Counted from the first letter of the stretch, positions 1 through 10,980 are shown. The stretch is 64,000 nt of DNA from Conchocele bisecta (GCA_029237695.1 CM055265.1:118993078-119057077); one strand, 5' to 3'. Notes: a model not told the origin generated them from the sequence alone. Program-made: numbers and translations.

Positions 1-40
1 ACGGAGATGCCCGAAGGTACAAAATCCCATGGCGTGTCTC
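1..40. repeat. FB-D fragment cut by the window edge
   Basis: The first 40 bases match the right end of the FB-D element at 37229-37268, sharing CCGAAGGTACAAAATC and ATGGCGTGTCTC. Only the terminal inverted repeat is inside the window. Confidence 0.7.
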
Positions 41-101
41 GTATATGGTTTCCCACAACAAAGTTAGTATGGTTACACTGGTTTATCTCTATATCAATGT
101 A

Positions 102-168
102 TTTGGATACAATTTGTTTTGGTAAACCCCTATTTTATAGGGGTTTCCCGAAACAAATGGTGTCCAAA
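102..168. repeat. 67-bp imperfect hairpin
   Basis: TTTGGATACAATTTGTTTTGG pairs with a near complement ending GTGTCCAAA, around a core GGTAAACCCC/GGGGTTTCC with a short TATTTTATA loop. No target duplication was recognised; the family is unknown. Confidence 0.6.
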
Positions 169-384
169 TATTTAGGGTTATTACGATACTTATATTGTTG
201 ATTGGAAAATATGAATATTTTTCTTCTTCCATAACCACTTTCATGCAGGATAATACCGATTCAGATTTTTTTTTTCTTTCTTTTTTCATGAAAGACCAGT
301 AATATGTTGTGACCATTCATTTGAACATGGGGCAGGGGAGGATTATAGCTAAACAAACCAATCATTTCTGTATTTTTATGCATC

Positions 385-640
385 CACGATTGTGGGGGGG
401 GGGTCATATAGAATTGCCCTTGTCCATTCGTGTGTCCGTCTGTGCATCCAAATTTTCTGTCACACTTATCTCCAAATGTATTTGAGCTGGAGAGACTTGG
501 AACTTTACATAAATGTTAATTACCATGTATTTTTGTGCACCTGGGGCCTTCTTTTTATTTTCGCCCTGTAAATACGGAGTACTGGCCCTTGACTTAGCAA
601 ATTTGCATATCTCCAAAAGTATTTTACCAAGACAGTGTCC
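385..640. repeat. Possible fragment of a VN-type element
   Basis: A poly-G run (396-404) is followed by TGTCCGTCTGTGCATCC, a motif also found at the head of the VN elements at 1.96, 56.0 and 32.3 kb. No closing inverted end was found, so this is a tentative remnant. Confidence 0.3.
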
Positions 641-663
641 TCAAAGTTCACCGAAATATTAAT

Positions 664-845
664 TTAACCCATTTCATGCTGAGGATATGCCATTTTGTGC
701 TTAGAAGTATATGTCGCGACCACCATTTGAACCGTCTCATCGAGGTGGTTCAAATGAGTGGTCGCAACATATACTTTCATTGAGAAATAACAAAAATAAA
801 AAAAAGTCCTACCCGTAAACGTGTATTCCGCATGTAATGGGTTAA
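664..845. mobile_element. TTAA-1 MITE, complete
   Basis: Flanked by TTAA on both sides (664-667, 842-845) with ends CCCATTTCATGC and CATGTAATGGG. The central hairpin pairs CCACCATTTGAACC with GGTTCAAATGAGTGG and is followed by TTGAGAAATAAC. The TTAA target and CCC ends fit piggyBac (Kolobok also uses TTAA). No coding capacity. Confidence 0.85.
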
Positions 846-849
846 TTAA

Positions 850-1209
850 TATAGGAATGAATGGCCTTTTTGTGGAATTTATCGGGGTATAAACTTGGAA
901 AAGTCGCGGGAATACTGGACGAAGGCTGGAAGGCCTCGTCCAGTATTCCCGCGACTTTTCCAAGTTTATATCCCCGATAAATTCCACAAAAAGGCCATTC
1001 ATTCCTTATAATTCCACCATCATTTGAAATAAATTCATCAAGAAAATGTGTTTATTTTCAGTTTTCCGAATTATTTTAACTGTGCCTCACGGTTACGGAA
1101 ATTAGTTCGGCGTGGGAGTTTACTAGGATATAAATTTTGGACAGAGACTTGCTACGAGCCAATCAAATGCTAGGGAATTGTGTAAATATTTTTGTGCTGG
1201 TATTATTAA
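850..1209. mobile_element. FB-A foldback element
   Basis: A long hairpin (about 853-1006) has arms containing AAAAGTCGCGGGAATACTGG and its complement, extending out to GGAATGAATGGCC. It is followed by about 200 bp ending near TTTTTGTGCTG, matching in reverse the copy at 59810-60232. It inserts four bases after the TTAA-1 copy. The ORF across it is a hairpin artefact. Confidence 0.8.
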
Positions 1210-1585
1210 AGTTGTGCACCTGTGATTTGTTTGTAATTGTCCACAATAAGGACAGACAGAGTTATGGGCCTTAATGTAGGATGCAAGTGGGGCATGGCAT
1301 CCATGTCCTCTGGACACACTTCTAGTTTGAAAATATATACAAATAAAAAAATCAGTTTATAAAATTATTTTATGTGTGGTGGTGGGGATGAGAATCTACA
1401 AATTAACTTTCTCTGGCCTTAGTATGGCATAACTAACTGTTGAAACAAAATTTACTATCTGCAACTGAAATGGAAAATGCTGCATTCAAACTTAGAATAT
1501 AGAGTACCAACAATTAGCCGTCTGGAGATGAGAGAAATGATAGATAACGTACACTCACAGCATAAAATACATCAGTTAAAGCCAG

Positions 1586-1791
1586 GGGTCCGTTTCACTT
1601 TGTACGACTAAAATGTTCGTAAGTGCAAATTTGGTATCGTCAATTGATGGATTTACATTTATTGTGCATATGCAGCTTATGCTTAATAAATGTAAATTCA
1701 ATAGTGGTTTACAAGAAAACAATGTTAATGTGAAATAATAATTTTGCACTTACAAACATTTTAGTCGTACAAAGTTTATTGAAACGGCCCC
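1586..1791. mobile_element. CWG-1 MITE, CAG target duplication
   Basis: Inverted ends GGGTCCGTTTCAC and GAAACGGCCCC enclose subterminal TACGACTAAAATGTTCGTAA and a central hairpin around GGATTTACATTTATTG. CAG directly flanks both sides (1583-1585, 1792-1794). Confidence 0.8.
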
Positions 1792-1954
1792 CAGTTCTGT
1801 ATGTACAGAAAATATATTAGTCAACAATTCTGTTTATTTTCTTGTTATATTAATTCTTTGTTTATCTGCAGCTTTTTTTGGCTTTACTTCCTTGTAATGT
1901 TTTTTCATTGCAATGTTATTGGGTTTCTTTTATGTCTTTTTTGACCTGTTAGTT

Positions 1955-4340
1955 TTTAGCTCACCTGAAGCTCAGGTGAGCTATTGTTACCAAAATGTGT
2001 CCGTCTGTCGTCCGTGAACATTTTCAAACGTCTTCTCCTCGGTAACCATTGGGCCTATAGTCACCAAACTTCATGGTCATGGTCCTTAGGTAGGGGGATT
2101 ACAAAATTGTTAAAATGACGTCATTACATAATCCAAGATGGCCGCCGTTTAAAATAGCACAAATTATTCAAAAATCTTCTTCTCAAGAACCGCCAACCGG
2201 ATTTCGACAAAACTTGGTAGGAATGATCGATGTATAATGCTCTTTCAAAGTTGTTAAAACGATGACCCCGGGGTCAAAAATGGGCGTGGCCCGTGGTGTC
2301 AAATTTGGGGTCAAATTTTATTTTTGACCGAATATGGTCATGTCATATACCTAATCGAAGGTATCAATGAGGCGATCACTCTGGTGCATTTTTTTGTCGT
2401 AATCGGATGGTTATGTCATCCAAGACGGGCGCCGAAAGGTCAAAAGGTTGTTCTTTTTTTAGAGATTTCAAAATTCTTCTTCACATGAACCGCTTGGCCC
2501 ATGGTAGCCAAACTTAAAAGTTATGGTCCATGGGTGAAGCCTTTTCAGATTTGTTAAAATGGAGGTCATCGCTAATCCAAGATGGCCGCCATCTGAAAAT
2601 AGCATACATTCTTAAAAAATCTTCTTCTCATGAACCGCTAGCCGGATTTCGACGAAACTTGGTAGTAATGATCGATGTACAATGCTCTTTCAAAGTTGTT
2701 AAAATGGTGACCCCTGGGTAAAAAATGGGCGTGACCCATGGGGTCAAATTGGATTCAAATTTTATTTTTGACCGAATATGGTCGTGTCTCTAACAAATCG
2801 AAGGTATCAAAGAGGCGATCGCTCTGGTACATTTTTTGTCGAAATTGAATGGTCATGTCATTCAAGATGGCCGCCGAAAGGTCAAAAGGTCGTTCTTTTA
2901 ATAAACGTCTTGTTCTCGTGAACTGCTTGGCCGATATTGGCCAATCTTCACGGTAATGGTTATTGGGTTAAGCCTTTTCATTTTTGTTTAAATGGTGGTC
3001 ATCGCGAAATCAAAGATGGCTGCTGTTGAAAAGTAGGTCAAATTCTTAAAAAATCTTCTCGCGAATTGCCAGGCCGATTTTTACAAAACTTGGTATGAAT
3101 GCTGGTTCAGATTCCTTCAAATGGTGGACCCTGGGTCAAAAATGGGCGATGCAGGAGGGGTCAAGTAGGGGTCAAATGTCACATTTGACCGAATATGGTC
3201 ATGTCATATATCAAATCGAAGGTATCGAAGAGACGGTCATTCTGGAGCCTTTTTTTGTCAAAATCAGGTAATTGCGTCATCCAGATGGCCGCCGAAAGGT
3301 CAAAAGGTCATTCTTTCAATATAGATTACAAACGTCTTCTTCTCGTGAACCACTTGGCCAATATTGGCCAAACTTCACAGTAATGGTCAGTTGGTCAAGC
3401 TTTTCTTATTTGTTAAAATGATGGTCATCGCGAAATCGAGGATGGCCGCCGTAGAAAAGTAGGTAAAATTCTCAAAAAATCTTCTTCTCACAAACCACTA
3501 GGCCGATTTGGACGAAGCTTGATATGAATGATCGATAGTTAACGATGTTTCAGATTCCTTCAAATGGTGGCCCCCGGGTCAAAAATGGGCGGGGCAGGAG
3601 GGGTCAAGTAGGGGTCAAATTTTGCATTTGACCGAATATGGTCATGTCATATATCAATTCGAACGTATGGACGAAATGATCACTTAGGAGCATTTTTTTG
3701 TCGAAATCAGATGATTACATCATCCAAGATGGCCACCAAAAGGTCAATAGGTCGTTCTTTTATTAGAGATTTGAAACGTCTTCTTCATACAAACCGCTTG
3801 GCCATTGGTAGCAAACTTCGCAGTTATGGTCCATTGGTAAAGCCTTTTCAGTTTTGTTAAAATGGCGGTCATCGTTAATCCAAGATGGCGGCCGTCTAAA
3901 AATAGCACGAACCATCAGACCGATTTCTACAAAACTTGGCAGAAATGATCGATGTACACCTGGGTTAAAAATGGGGTCAAATTTCATTTTTGACGGAACA
4001 TGGTCTTATAATATATCAAATCAAAGGTATTGATGAGGCGATCACTGTGGTGCTGTTTTCATCGAATCGGATGATTACATCATCCAAGATGGCTGCCGAA
4101 AGGTCAAAAGGTCGTTCTTTTATTAGAAATTTCAAATGTCTTCTTCATACAAACCGCTTGGCCATTGGTGTCCAAACTTCGCAGTTATGGTTCATTGGTA
4201 AAGCCTTTTCAGTTTTGTTAAAATGTCGGTTGTCGTTAATCCAAGATGGCCGCCGTCTAAAAATAGCATAAATTCTTAAAAAATCTTCTCACTAACCATT
4301 GCACAGGTGAGCGATATAGGGCCATCATGGCCCTCTTGTT
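1955..4340 (+). repeat. VN-1 element of about 2.4 kb with five 430-bp units
   Basis: Opens with TTTAGCTCACCTGAAGCTC and a short hairpin AGCTCACCTGA/TCAGGTGAGCT, and closes with AGGTGAGCGATATAGGGCC and a GGGCCATCATGGCCC palindrome. Inside, a unit recurs at about 2325, 2769, 3187, 3629 and 3994 (anchored on GACCGAATATGGTCATG), with AAGATGGCCGCC in each. The boundary pair is familiar from bivalve genomes. Several short ORFs arise from the units; none looks like a conserved protein. Confidence 0.8.
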
Positions 4341-4762
4341 TATTTTCTTATTTCTTTCATTATCATCGGATTTATTTCCACATTTTGTTTTCTTATTTCA
4401 ATTTAGCATGTTTTGGCAATGCATGCAAGTCATACTTCCAAATCATGTTTTTGACTGTAAATAACTAAAATGCTGCCAAAAAGCAGCTAATACACGTAAA
4501 TCATTTCTCGCTATTTGAGAGTTAAATAAGTTATGAGCTTAATATTGTTTTATAATCGAATTTACATGTGGAAATTGGAATTTTGATATTGTTTTCAATT
4601 GGATACAAGCGTGATCAGTGTTAATTAATTACATTTTTAAAAAAAAAAATACTGGAATATGTCATTGTTGACATCATCAGATTTTGTAAGAGTTTGAAAT
4701 TATGCAACATGGAAGTTTGTTATGGAAGTTTCATAATACATGTAGTTGTATTACATGTGTGT

Positions 4763-4991
4763 TTAACCCATTTCATGCTGAGGATACACCATTTTGTTTG
4801 TGGAAAATCCTAAATGTTATATTTATATGAGCTCAGAAATATATGTCGTGACCACCATTTGAACCGTCTCAGCGAGACGGTTCAAATGAGTGGTAACAAC
4901 ATATATTTTCATTGAAAAATAACATAAATAAAAATAAAATATTTAAAAAATTTCATACCCATAAAGGTGTATTCCGAATGTAATGGGTTAA
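4763..4991. mobile_element. TTAA-1 MITE, complete
   Basis: TTAA (4763-4766) and CCCATTTCATGCTGAGG at the left; CCGAATGTAATGGG and TTAA (4988-4991) at the right. The hairpin tip pairs AACCGTCTC with GAGACGGTT. Its right TTAA is also the left TTAA of the next MITE. Confidence 0.88.
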
Positions 4992-5177
4992 CCCTTAGAA
5001 TGCGGGAACCGAAAATAGTCGTCTGCTGATAATTAAATTCATATTTTGTCTTTTCTCTCAGTAAAAACATGGTTTGGCAGCATTTTAGTGCTGCCAAACT
5101 AAGTTTTTGATGAGAAAAATGGAAAAATAAAAAATATTCAGCAGACGGCTCAAATTAATTAGCATTGTAAGGGTTAA
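4988..5177. mobile_element. TTAA-2 MITE, CGGGAACC variant, complete
   Basis: Begins in the shared TTAA with CCCTTAGAATGCGGG and ends ATTGTAAGGG plus TTAA (5174-5177). Arms carry GTCGTCTGCTG and its complement, with TTTGGCAGCA/TGCTGCCAAA as the middle. Confidence 0.85.
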
Positions 5178-5217
5178 CATGTCAGGATATGATAGCACGT
5201 TACGCTAGCTAGGTTCT

Positions 5218-5513
5218 GAACAAAATGTATCTGGCATAAATTTGGCCGTGACTGGAGAAATGTAGCTTATGGGATTTGTGACCAGTATAGCACACTCGTG
5301 TAGTAGCCTGATAACGATCTATATTGCTGGTTAGACGGGTGTTTCATTGTGTTTCATTGTGTTTCATTGTGTTTCATTGATGGGATGGCGGACAGTGCAG
5401 ATCCTGATCAGACTGTGCGGATGCTCAGGCTGATCTGGATCTGCACTGGTTGCAAAACCTTTTAGCCTCATTTCTCCAGTCACAGCCACATTTATGCCAG
5501 ATACATTTTGTTC
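5218..5513. mobile_element. NR-1 element with 40-bp inverted ends
   Basis: GAACAAAATGTATCTGGC at the left pairs with GCCAGATACATTTTGTTC at the right, continuing inward as TGACTGGAGAAATG. The interior has the GATCAGACTG...CAGGCTGATC hairpin and GTGTTTCATT repeated four times (about 5339-5378). This is the best-bounded NR-1 copy here. Confidence 0.75.
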
Positions 5514-5659
5514 GGATGGAGAAGACAAATTCATTTTTATTTCTCATATACTAAAGTGTAAGAAAACCAAAAGCAGCTTACCATATCAAAACGTGGAAAA
5601 TAGGATAAAAAATGTTATTTTCTCATACAAAAACCATTTAAAACTTGTATGTGAAAATA

Positions 5660-5765
5660 ACATATTTAGAATGCAAATATTGGAGGGGGTTACTATTACA
5701 GGGGGGTGGGGGGGGGGGGGGGGGGGGCGCTACTATTAGAATAAAATATGGTATGATCTTTCAGA
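5660..5765. repeat. NR-2 element with poly-G expansion
   Basis: Contains GGAGGGGGTTACTATTACAG and GCTACTATTAGAATAAA, as in the copies at 16.3 and 43.5 kb. The middle has become a run of about 27 nearly pure G (5701-5727). Confidence 0.55.
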
Positions 5766-5814
5766 CCAGTCATCACAGTCTCATATTACTTCAAGCTTTT
5801 GCCAAAAACTTAAA

Positions 5815-5969
5815 AGTGAAAGGGTTTAACGTCCAAGCAACAGCTATGGTCATGTAGAGATGGGAGCTTGGTTTCAAATATCGGACTAAAATGCAAGTGG
5901 GATGGAAATGGATGGAAAGTAGTTTTCATGCCTAGGGCGGGGATTGAACCCACAGCCTCTTGTGTAGTC
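5815..5969 (-). mobile_element. SINE-3 fragment, tRNA-related
   Basis: Read on the minus strand it has GGGTTCAATCCCC, a B-box-like motif of tRNA promoters, then CATGACCATAGCTGTTG and GGACGTTAAACCC, the tail shared with the copy at 35.8-36.2 kb. Its head is interrupted by a CWG-1 MITE. Confidence 0.6.
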
Positions 5970-5972
5970 CTG

Positions 5973-6164
5973 GGGGCCGTTTCACTAAACTTTGTACGAC
6001 TAAAATTTCAATTGATGGATTTACATGTATTGAGCATAGGCTGCATATATGCAGCCTATGCTCAATAAATGTAAATCCAATAATTCTTTACAAGAAATTT
6101 ACAGACTATCATTATTTTGCACTCACAAACATTTTATTTGTATGAAGTTTAGTGAAACGGACCC
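5973..6164. mobile_element. CWG-1 MITE inserted in SINE-3
   Basis: Ends GGGGCCGTTTCACTAAAC and GTTTAGTGAAACGGACCC, with the TGCATATATGCAG central palindrome. CTG lies on the left and CAG on the right, so here the flanks do not form a direct repeat. It abuts an SC-1 element on its right. Confidence 0.75.
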
Positions 6165-6167
6165 CAG

Positions 6168-6359
6168 CAGAGCTCCAGTTAAGGTGCGTAATTTATGGGT
6201 AATTTTTTTATTTCTCCATCAAAAATGGCAAGTTGGGAGTGCTTTAGAATCGTCTCAATGAGACGATTCTAAAGGACTCCCAACTTGCCATTTTTGATGA
6301 AGAATTAACAAAATGTCACCCCAAATTGGTCAAATTACGCACCTTCACTGGAGCTCTGC
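6168..6359. mobile_element. SC-1 MITE
   Basis: Inverted ends CAGAGCTCCAGTTAAGG and CCTTCACTGGAGCTCTG, then GTGCGTAATTT subterminal repeats. The central hairpin is GGCAAGTTGGGAGT...TTTAGAATCGTCTC-AAT-GAGACGATTCTAAA, flanked by TTATTTCTCCATC. A second copy is at 53488. Superfamily uncertain, perhaps hAT-like. Confidence 0.75.
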
Positions 6360-6413
6360 TCTAGGCCAGGCCACGACCAAGCCCTTTGAATCATCAAAGA
6401 CTGACAGGATTGT

Positions 6414-6478
6414 GAACAGTGTAGGCCCAGATCAGACTGCACGGAAGTGCAGGCTGATCTGGGGCTACACTGGTCGCA
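6414..6478. repeat. NR-1 core hairpin fragment
   Basis: CAGTGTAGGCCCAGATCAG pairs with CTGATCTGGGGCTACACTG around GCACGGAAGTGC. Outer NR-1 parts are missing. Confidence 0.6.
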
Positions 6479-6827
6479 TATGTCGCAAGATACCCTTTCT
6501 TAGCTGGTAGGCGATTTATCCAGGAGTATCAAAAACATTAAAACAAACATTGGGTATCAACAACAAAATGGGTCAGCACCAGAAACGTTATTGGAATTTG
6601 CGAGTCGACAACATTTGTTTATGTGTTAATTAACCGGTTATTAATTATTAATCTCATAAACAAACACTATTGGCGGGCTTCATACATAATTGATAAGTGC
6701 TAAATAGTGTGTTCTAAGGAAAATGGAAGTTGTGATGTTCCGACAGAAATATTGGATATTTAACAAGATATTAGTATTCCTTCTACGTGGAATATGTGAC
6801 TTGGATTTAAAAATTTGCTGACTCGGC

Positions 6828-6911
6828 ATGGCGGGGTCGAAGGGCACGAGGATTCCAGTCGCCATGGCACGCAAGGAGACTAAATGCGTGCAGAATCCCA
6901 GCAAGCTGAAG
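6828..6911 (+). CDS. Candidate first coding exon, unknown product
   Basis: ATG in a favourable context (GGCATGG) opens 28 codons reading MAGSKGTRIPVAMARKETKC and on, ending AAG before GTAACC, a plausible phase-0 splice donor. The stretch is markedly more GC-rich than the AT-rich DNA around it and belongs to none of the repeat families identified here. The composition is basic, with no signal peptide or membrane segment and no motif I recognise. After the donor the frame stays open for 85 more codons in low-complexity sequence, which I take as intron. It could be a real first exon, a retained exon fragment or chance. Confidence 0.35.
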
Positions 6912-7157
6912 GTAACCGTTTGTTGTCAACTACAAAGCACTTTGTTGTCAATATCGCATGATTATTTGATTGCGTTTCACTCAACGACCGACCCTGTGTG
7001 GGATATGGTGTGCAGTCGCCCACATGCAAAGCTGAATCCGGATAAGCCAGCCATTTCATGGAAAAATCTCGCATTATCACAAACTAAATTGATAATTTTA
7101 TATCCCGTGAAATTATTTTCAGGGATAACTTTAAGCCTTTCAACACCAGAGACCCAG

Positions 7158-7548
7158 GGCTCCAGATAAGGAATTAGTAATTGAGTATTTTCACTCCATT
7201 ACATCTGAAGCAATTGGGTATTTGAAAATTTGAATTGGGTAAAATAAAATCACACTACTGTTTACACATCAACAGACAGTAATTATTGAATAATTTGCTT
7301 CGAAATGAAAACATGTATTGGCATTTCATTAGAATTGTCTCTAGACAATTCTAATGAAATACCAAGATGTGTTTTTGTGGAAAATAAGAAAAATATGCTA
7401 AATTTGTGGTCTGTTTATTGTTTTCTGTAGCATGATAAAGGTACCACAAATTTGTTATTGCTTTTGGATACTCGCTACTTCTGATTTCAATTGGGTTTTT
7501 GGCAATTTTAATTTGGTATTTATGCAAATATGCAGCTTATCTGGAGCT
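7158..7548. mobile_element. SC-2 element
   Basis: Inverted ends GCTCCAGATAAGG and GCTTATCTGGAGC. The middle has the TTTCATTAGAATTGTCTC hairpin. Inner repeats CAATTGGGTATTT and AATTGGGTTTTTGGC mark the family, also found at 10.3, 11.8 and 24.3 kb. Confidence 0.75.
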
Positions 7549-7628
7549 CTGGAGACCTATCCTAATATTTGCAAACGGTGTAGATCTTGATGAACAGGTT
7601 CGTATATGATCTCATCAATTTGTGGATA

Positions 7629-7870
7629 TTAACCCTTAGACCGCTACACACAACAATTGTCGTCTGCTGTTGCTTTTATATCTTGCCTTATTTCTCAATA
7701 AAAACATGGTTTGACAGCACTTCAGAATCATTTCCAATTGAATTGATTCTAAAGTGCTGTTAAAGCATGTTGTAAATTATTCTAAAGTGCTGTCAAAGCA
7801 TGTTTTTGATGATAAAAATGGAAAATAAACAGCAGACGACAAAAAATTAAAATAGCGGTGTAAGGGTTAA
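7629..7870. mobile_element. TTAA-2 MITE, complete
   Basis: TTAA plus CCCTTAGACCGCTACAC at the left, TAGCGGTGTAAGGG plus TTAA at the right. Three related arms of GACAGCACTTCAGAATCATT type lie inside: two in one orientation and one in the other, so two competing hairpins can form. GTCGTCTGCTG boxes sit near both ends. Confidence 0.88.
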
Positions 7871-7917
7871 ATATATTTTACAAAATTACCCCCTTTTCTG
7901 TATAATGGAACACTCTC

Positions 7918-8180
7918 AATGTTAACATGAAATAGGCAATGTCAGTTACTTAGGGGTGAAAGGGTAAACGTTTCAACCCTAAATAACTGAAATGGACTGA
8001 TATGTTAATTTTCCAACATATCCAATCATAACAAAATCATGATCAGATTAGTACATTTATAAAGAGGGTGTGTTTTTTTTCTTCTAAAAATGATGAAAAT
8101 TACTTGCAAAAAGTGCAGATCCCGATGAGACGGCTCGTCACGAGACGACTCATCTGGATCTACATTAGCTGTCTGTTGAT
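7918..8180. mobile_element. Two truncated TTAA-3 pieces, head to head
   Basis: A TTAA-3 end read as AGTTACTTAGGGGTGAAAGG (to about 7968) faces a second piece starting TTTCAACCCTAAATAACTG that runs through GCAGATCCCGATGAGACGG to the hairpin. The outer half of the second piece is missing. Confidence 0.6.
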
Positions 8181-8242
8181 ATATAGAGAGCTGCTGAGTA
8201 TTGAAAGAGCTACGCTATATAATGCACAGAGTTAGCTGGCAT

Positions 8243-8540
8243 GGAATGCCAAATCTACATAAACTCAAATAATTACTGCTAGCTCCAAATCATTTAGCAA
8301 GCTTATTTATATTTAATGCTAGCTCTAAAATAGTTAATGCTAGCTAAAATTAGTTAGAGCTTAGCAATAATTATTTGAGTTTATGTGGATTTGGCGTTCC
8401 AGGAACGCCAAATCTACATAAACTCAAATAATTAATGCTAGCTTGAAATATTTAATGCTAGCTCTAAACTATTTAATGCTAGCTCTAATTATTTAGAGCT
8501 AAGCAATAATTATTTAAGTTTATGTAGATTTGGCATTCCA
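8243..8540. repeat. Double foldback of TAATGCTAGCT units
   Basis: Two successive hairpins share arms GCCAAATCTACATAAACTC and GAGTTTATGTGGATTTGGC. They are joined by the palindrome GGCGTTCCAGGAACGCC near 8395-8411, and the loops hold repeated TTAATGCTAGCTC. The structure looks like a duplicated foldback element of unknown superfamily. Confidence 0.65.
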
Positions 8541-8844
8541 TAGGCATTGTAATCCTGATCATGATTGGTGATCAATGGCGATTGGTTGTGGTTGTCCCAA
8601 GATGGTCAATTGAGACACATAGAGTTGCAAGGTCTTGGCAGCGTGCCCCAAGTAATCACAGCAATTCCCTGAATGGTCAAACTAGTTGGCAACAGGAATG
8701 GTGTAAGCAACTGTGGCGGGAGAAATGGGGCTTATGACGTTTTAAGCATTTTAGTTCAAATGATTGCAAACAGAGCACTTGCGTAAATGCTTTTATTGGC
8801 ACAGATGGAAGAATTTAGCACAGATGGAAGAATTTAGGTAGTCC

Positions 8845-9048
8845 TCAACCCATTCCTTTCGGAATGCACCTTTAGGGTATGAAATTCATTAAATACGTTA
8901 TTTTTATTTTTGTTATTTCTCAATAAAAGAATATGTTGTGACCACTCATTTGAACCATCTCGACGAGATGGTTCAAATGGTGGTCGTGACATATTCACAG
9001 CAGGAAAATATTTATGATTTTCCACAAACACAGCATGAAAAGGGTTAA
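8845..9048. mobile_element. TTAA-1 MITE, inverted, one end mutated
   Basis: Left flank is TCAA with CCCATTCCTTTCGG; the right is GCATGAAAAGGG plus TTAA. The hairpin tip reads AACCATCTC/GAGATGGTT, a paired change from the usual AACCGTCTC/GAGACGGTT. Confidence 0.8.
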
Positions 9049-9129
9049 TTTGGGAGGAAACCGGAGTGCCAATGGAAACACATTTATCCGATCTGTTGAC
9101 CACCATACCATCTCACATACTGACTGAGG

Positions 9130-9516
9130 GTGGGTGGCAGGTGGGAGCACGCGATGGGTAATTTAACGATCGGGGTTCATCCTTACCGGAATCCCGACTG
9201 GAGACCTGGTTTGACCCTCACATACGTCTTTGGCATTTTGTATGTGACAGTTGAATCTGGTTATGTGAGTATTACGATATTCGTAATCCTATTTTAGGGG
9301 AGGGGGACTTTGGTGTGGTATGGACCTGGCACCAGGTCAGGTTATTCTAATTTCAGGGCTGAATATATTTGTTCTCGATGTAAATATTCCGTTCTGATTT
9401 TGGGATTTCCCCCCAATGCAGCAGGTTAAAACGGGATCGAACCCATTTACCCGGCCTTACATGACCTTAGCTGTTGATAGGCCGTTAAACACTAATAAAC
9501 AAACAAACAAACATAA
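9130..9516 (+). mobile_element. SINE-2 retroposon with 11-bp target duplication
   Basis: ACTGACTGAGG lies directly on both sides (9119-9129, 9517-9527). The body holds GGGGTTCATCC (B-box-like), CCTGGCACCAGGTCAGG, GGGATCGAACCC, ACCTTAGCTGTTGATAGGCC, and an AAAC-repeat tail. The tail and duplication show retroposition. Related copies are at 37.8, 45.7, 49.4 and 52.5 kb. Confidence 0.8.
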
Positions 9517-9969
9517 ACTGACTGAGGATTGAAACGAGGATCAAACCTGGGACTCATTTTTGAAAATTTCACTCACCATACAACCGCATGGCATTATTAT
9601 GGCACTTGTGAACGGTCTAGCTCCTGATCATGATCTGCTGTCAAGTTTCTACAGCCTGATTAGCAACTATGGTTTCTAATTAATGTGAGACTGAAAATGG
9701 ATACTGGGGTAATTAAAAAAACACAACACATTTCCGAAATAAACAATAATAAAAATGTGATGGGTTTGTAGATGAAATGAACCATCAGTGATGATTGCAA
9801 CATTACCACTAATAACATTGATGATCGTCTAGCCAATATGCAGCGCACTTTATGAGAAATTAATGGCAATTCTATACAACCTCAGATAAGTTGTATTGCT
9901 AAAATCATCGCTAAACCATTACTTTCTAAACATACACCATTCTGGCAATGGAAGATTCAAAATATTTTT

Positions 9970-10140
9970 CTTATGTTTTTTTATTTGTCCTCGTACCTAT
10001 ATGTTGTGACCACTCATTTGAACCGTCTCGCTGAGACGGTTCAAATGAGTGATCACAACATATATTTTCATTGACAAATAAGAAAAATTGAAATAAATCT
10101 GTGCCTGTGTCTAAAAATGTATCCTGTATGTGGATGGTTC
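9970..10140. mobile_element. TTAA-1 remnant
   Basis: Has the TTGTGACCACTCATTTGAAC hairpin with a perfect AACCGTCTCGCTGAGACGGTT tip and TTGACAAATAAG, but no intact TTAA ends. Confidence 0.65.
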
Positions 10141-10255
10141 CGTTTGAATCATTATATTAATATATTTTTTGGTATGAAAAAGTGTACGTAAACTTTTTAT
10201 GATGGAACACGAAGGCCTCATCTGTCCTCGCAGTTCAAATGTGTGATCACACCAT

Positions 10256-10681
10256 CAATGAACATACCACAAATATAGAATATTTTTCTCATTTTCCATG
10301 GAAACACATCTTGGTATTTCATTAGAATTGTCTCCACGGAGACAATTCTAATGAAATGCCACGACATGTTTTCATTTCGAAGCACACTATTCAATAATTG
10401 CTGTCTGTTGATGTGTAAACAGTAGTGTGATTTTATTTTACCCAATTTATATTTTGAAATACCCAATTGCTTCAGAAATGATGGAGTGACAATACTCAAT
10501 TACTAACTCCTTATCTGGAGCCTGTGTTTGTGATACCAACTGTACCTATGAGTTGGCTTAAGAATACTAGAATTGTTAACACTCGTTTTTCTGCAATCGA
10601 TGGTTACTAATTTAATTTATTTAAATTAATTCAACCACCGTCTGTTCCAGGTTTTGCTGCCGACAAACTTTTGCCTATTAA
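10256..10681. repeat. Segmental duplication, copy 1
   Basis: Nearly identical to 11918-12339. It contains most of an SC-2 element, then about 170 bp of flank (including CTGTGTTTGTGATACC and CTGCAATCGATGGTTACT) and the start of an FB-B element ending TTTTGCCTATTAA. Both breakpoints cut through elements, so the copies arose by duplication and not by two insertions. Confidence 0.75.
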
Positions 10682-10779
10682 GCTTTCATCGCCTATTACT
10701 TTCATCGAGAAATAAGAAAAATCTGAAAGAATTTTTTTCAATACAATATAATGGGTATACGGTAAGGGCTAATAAAATT

Positions 10780-10980
10780 CACAACTAATGGAAAATTATT
10801 AATATTTTCTTTCTCATCGGAAGTATATTGTGACCATGATTTTAACCGTCTCATCGAGATGCATGCTTCAAATGAGTGGTCACAACATCTACTTTCGTGG
10901 AGAAATAAGAAAAATTGGAGTGAAAATATTTCAATGTTTTCATACAGCCAAAAGTGTATTCCGAATATAATGGATTAGAG
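10780..10980. mobile_element. TTAA-1 variant remnant
   Basis: Hairpin of TATTGTGACCATGATTTTAA type with a GTCTCATCGAGAT tip, then GAGAAATAAG and AGTGTATTCCGAATATAATGG. It is followed directly by a second copy of the same variant. Confidence 0.6.

Noticed and set aside
5701..5727. G-quadruplex regulatory site
   Set aside because: The poly-G tract is an expansion inside an NR-2 repeat; similar G runs at 33.3 and 35.75 kb are also in repeats. No promoter context.
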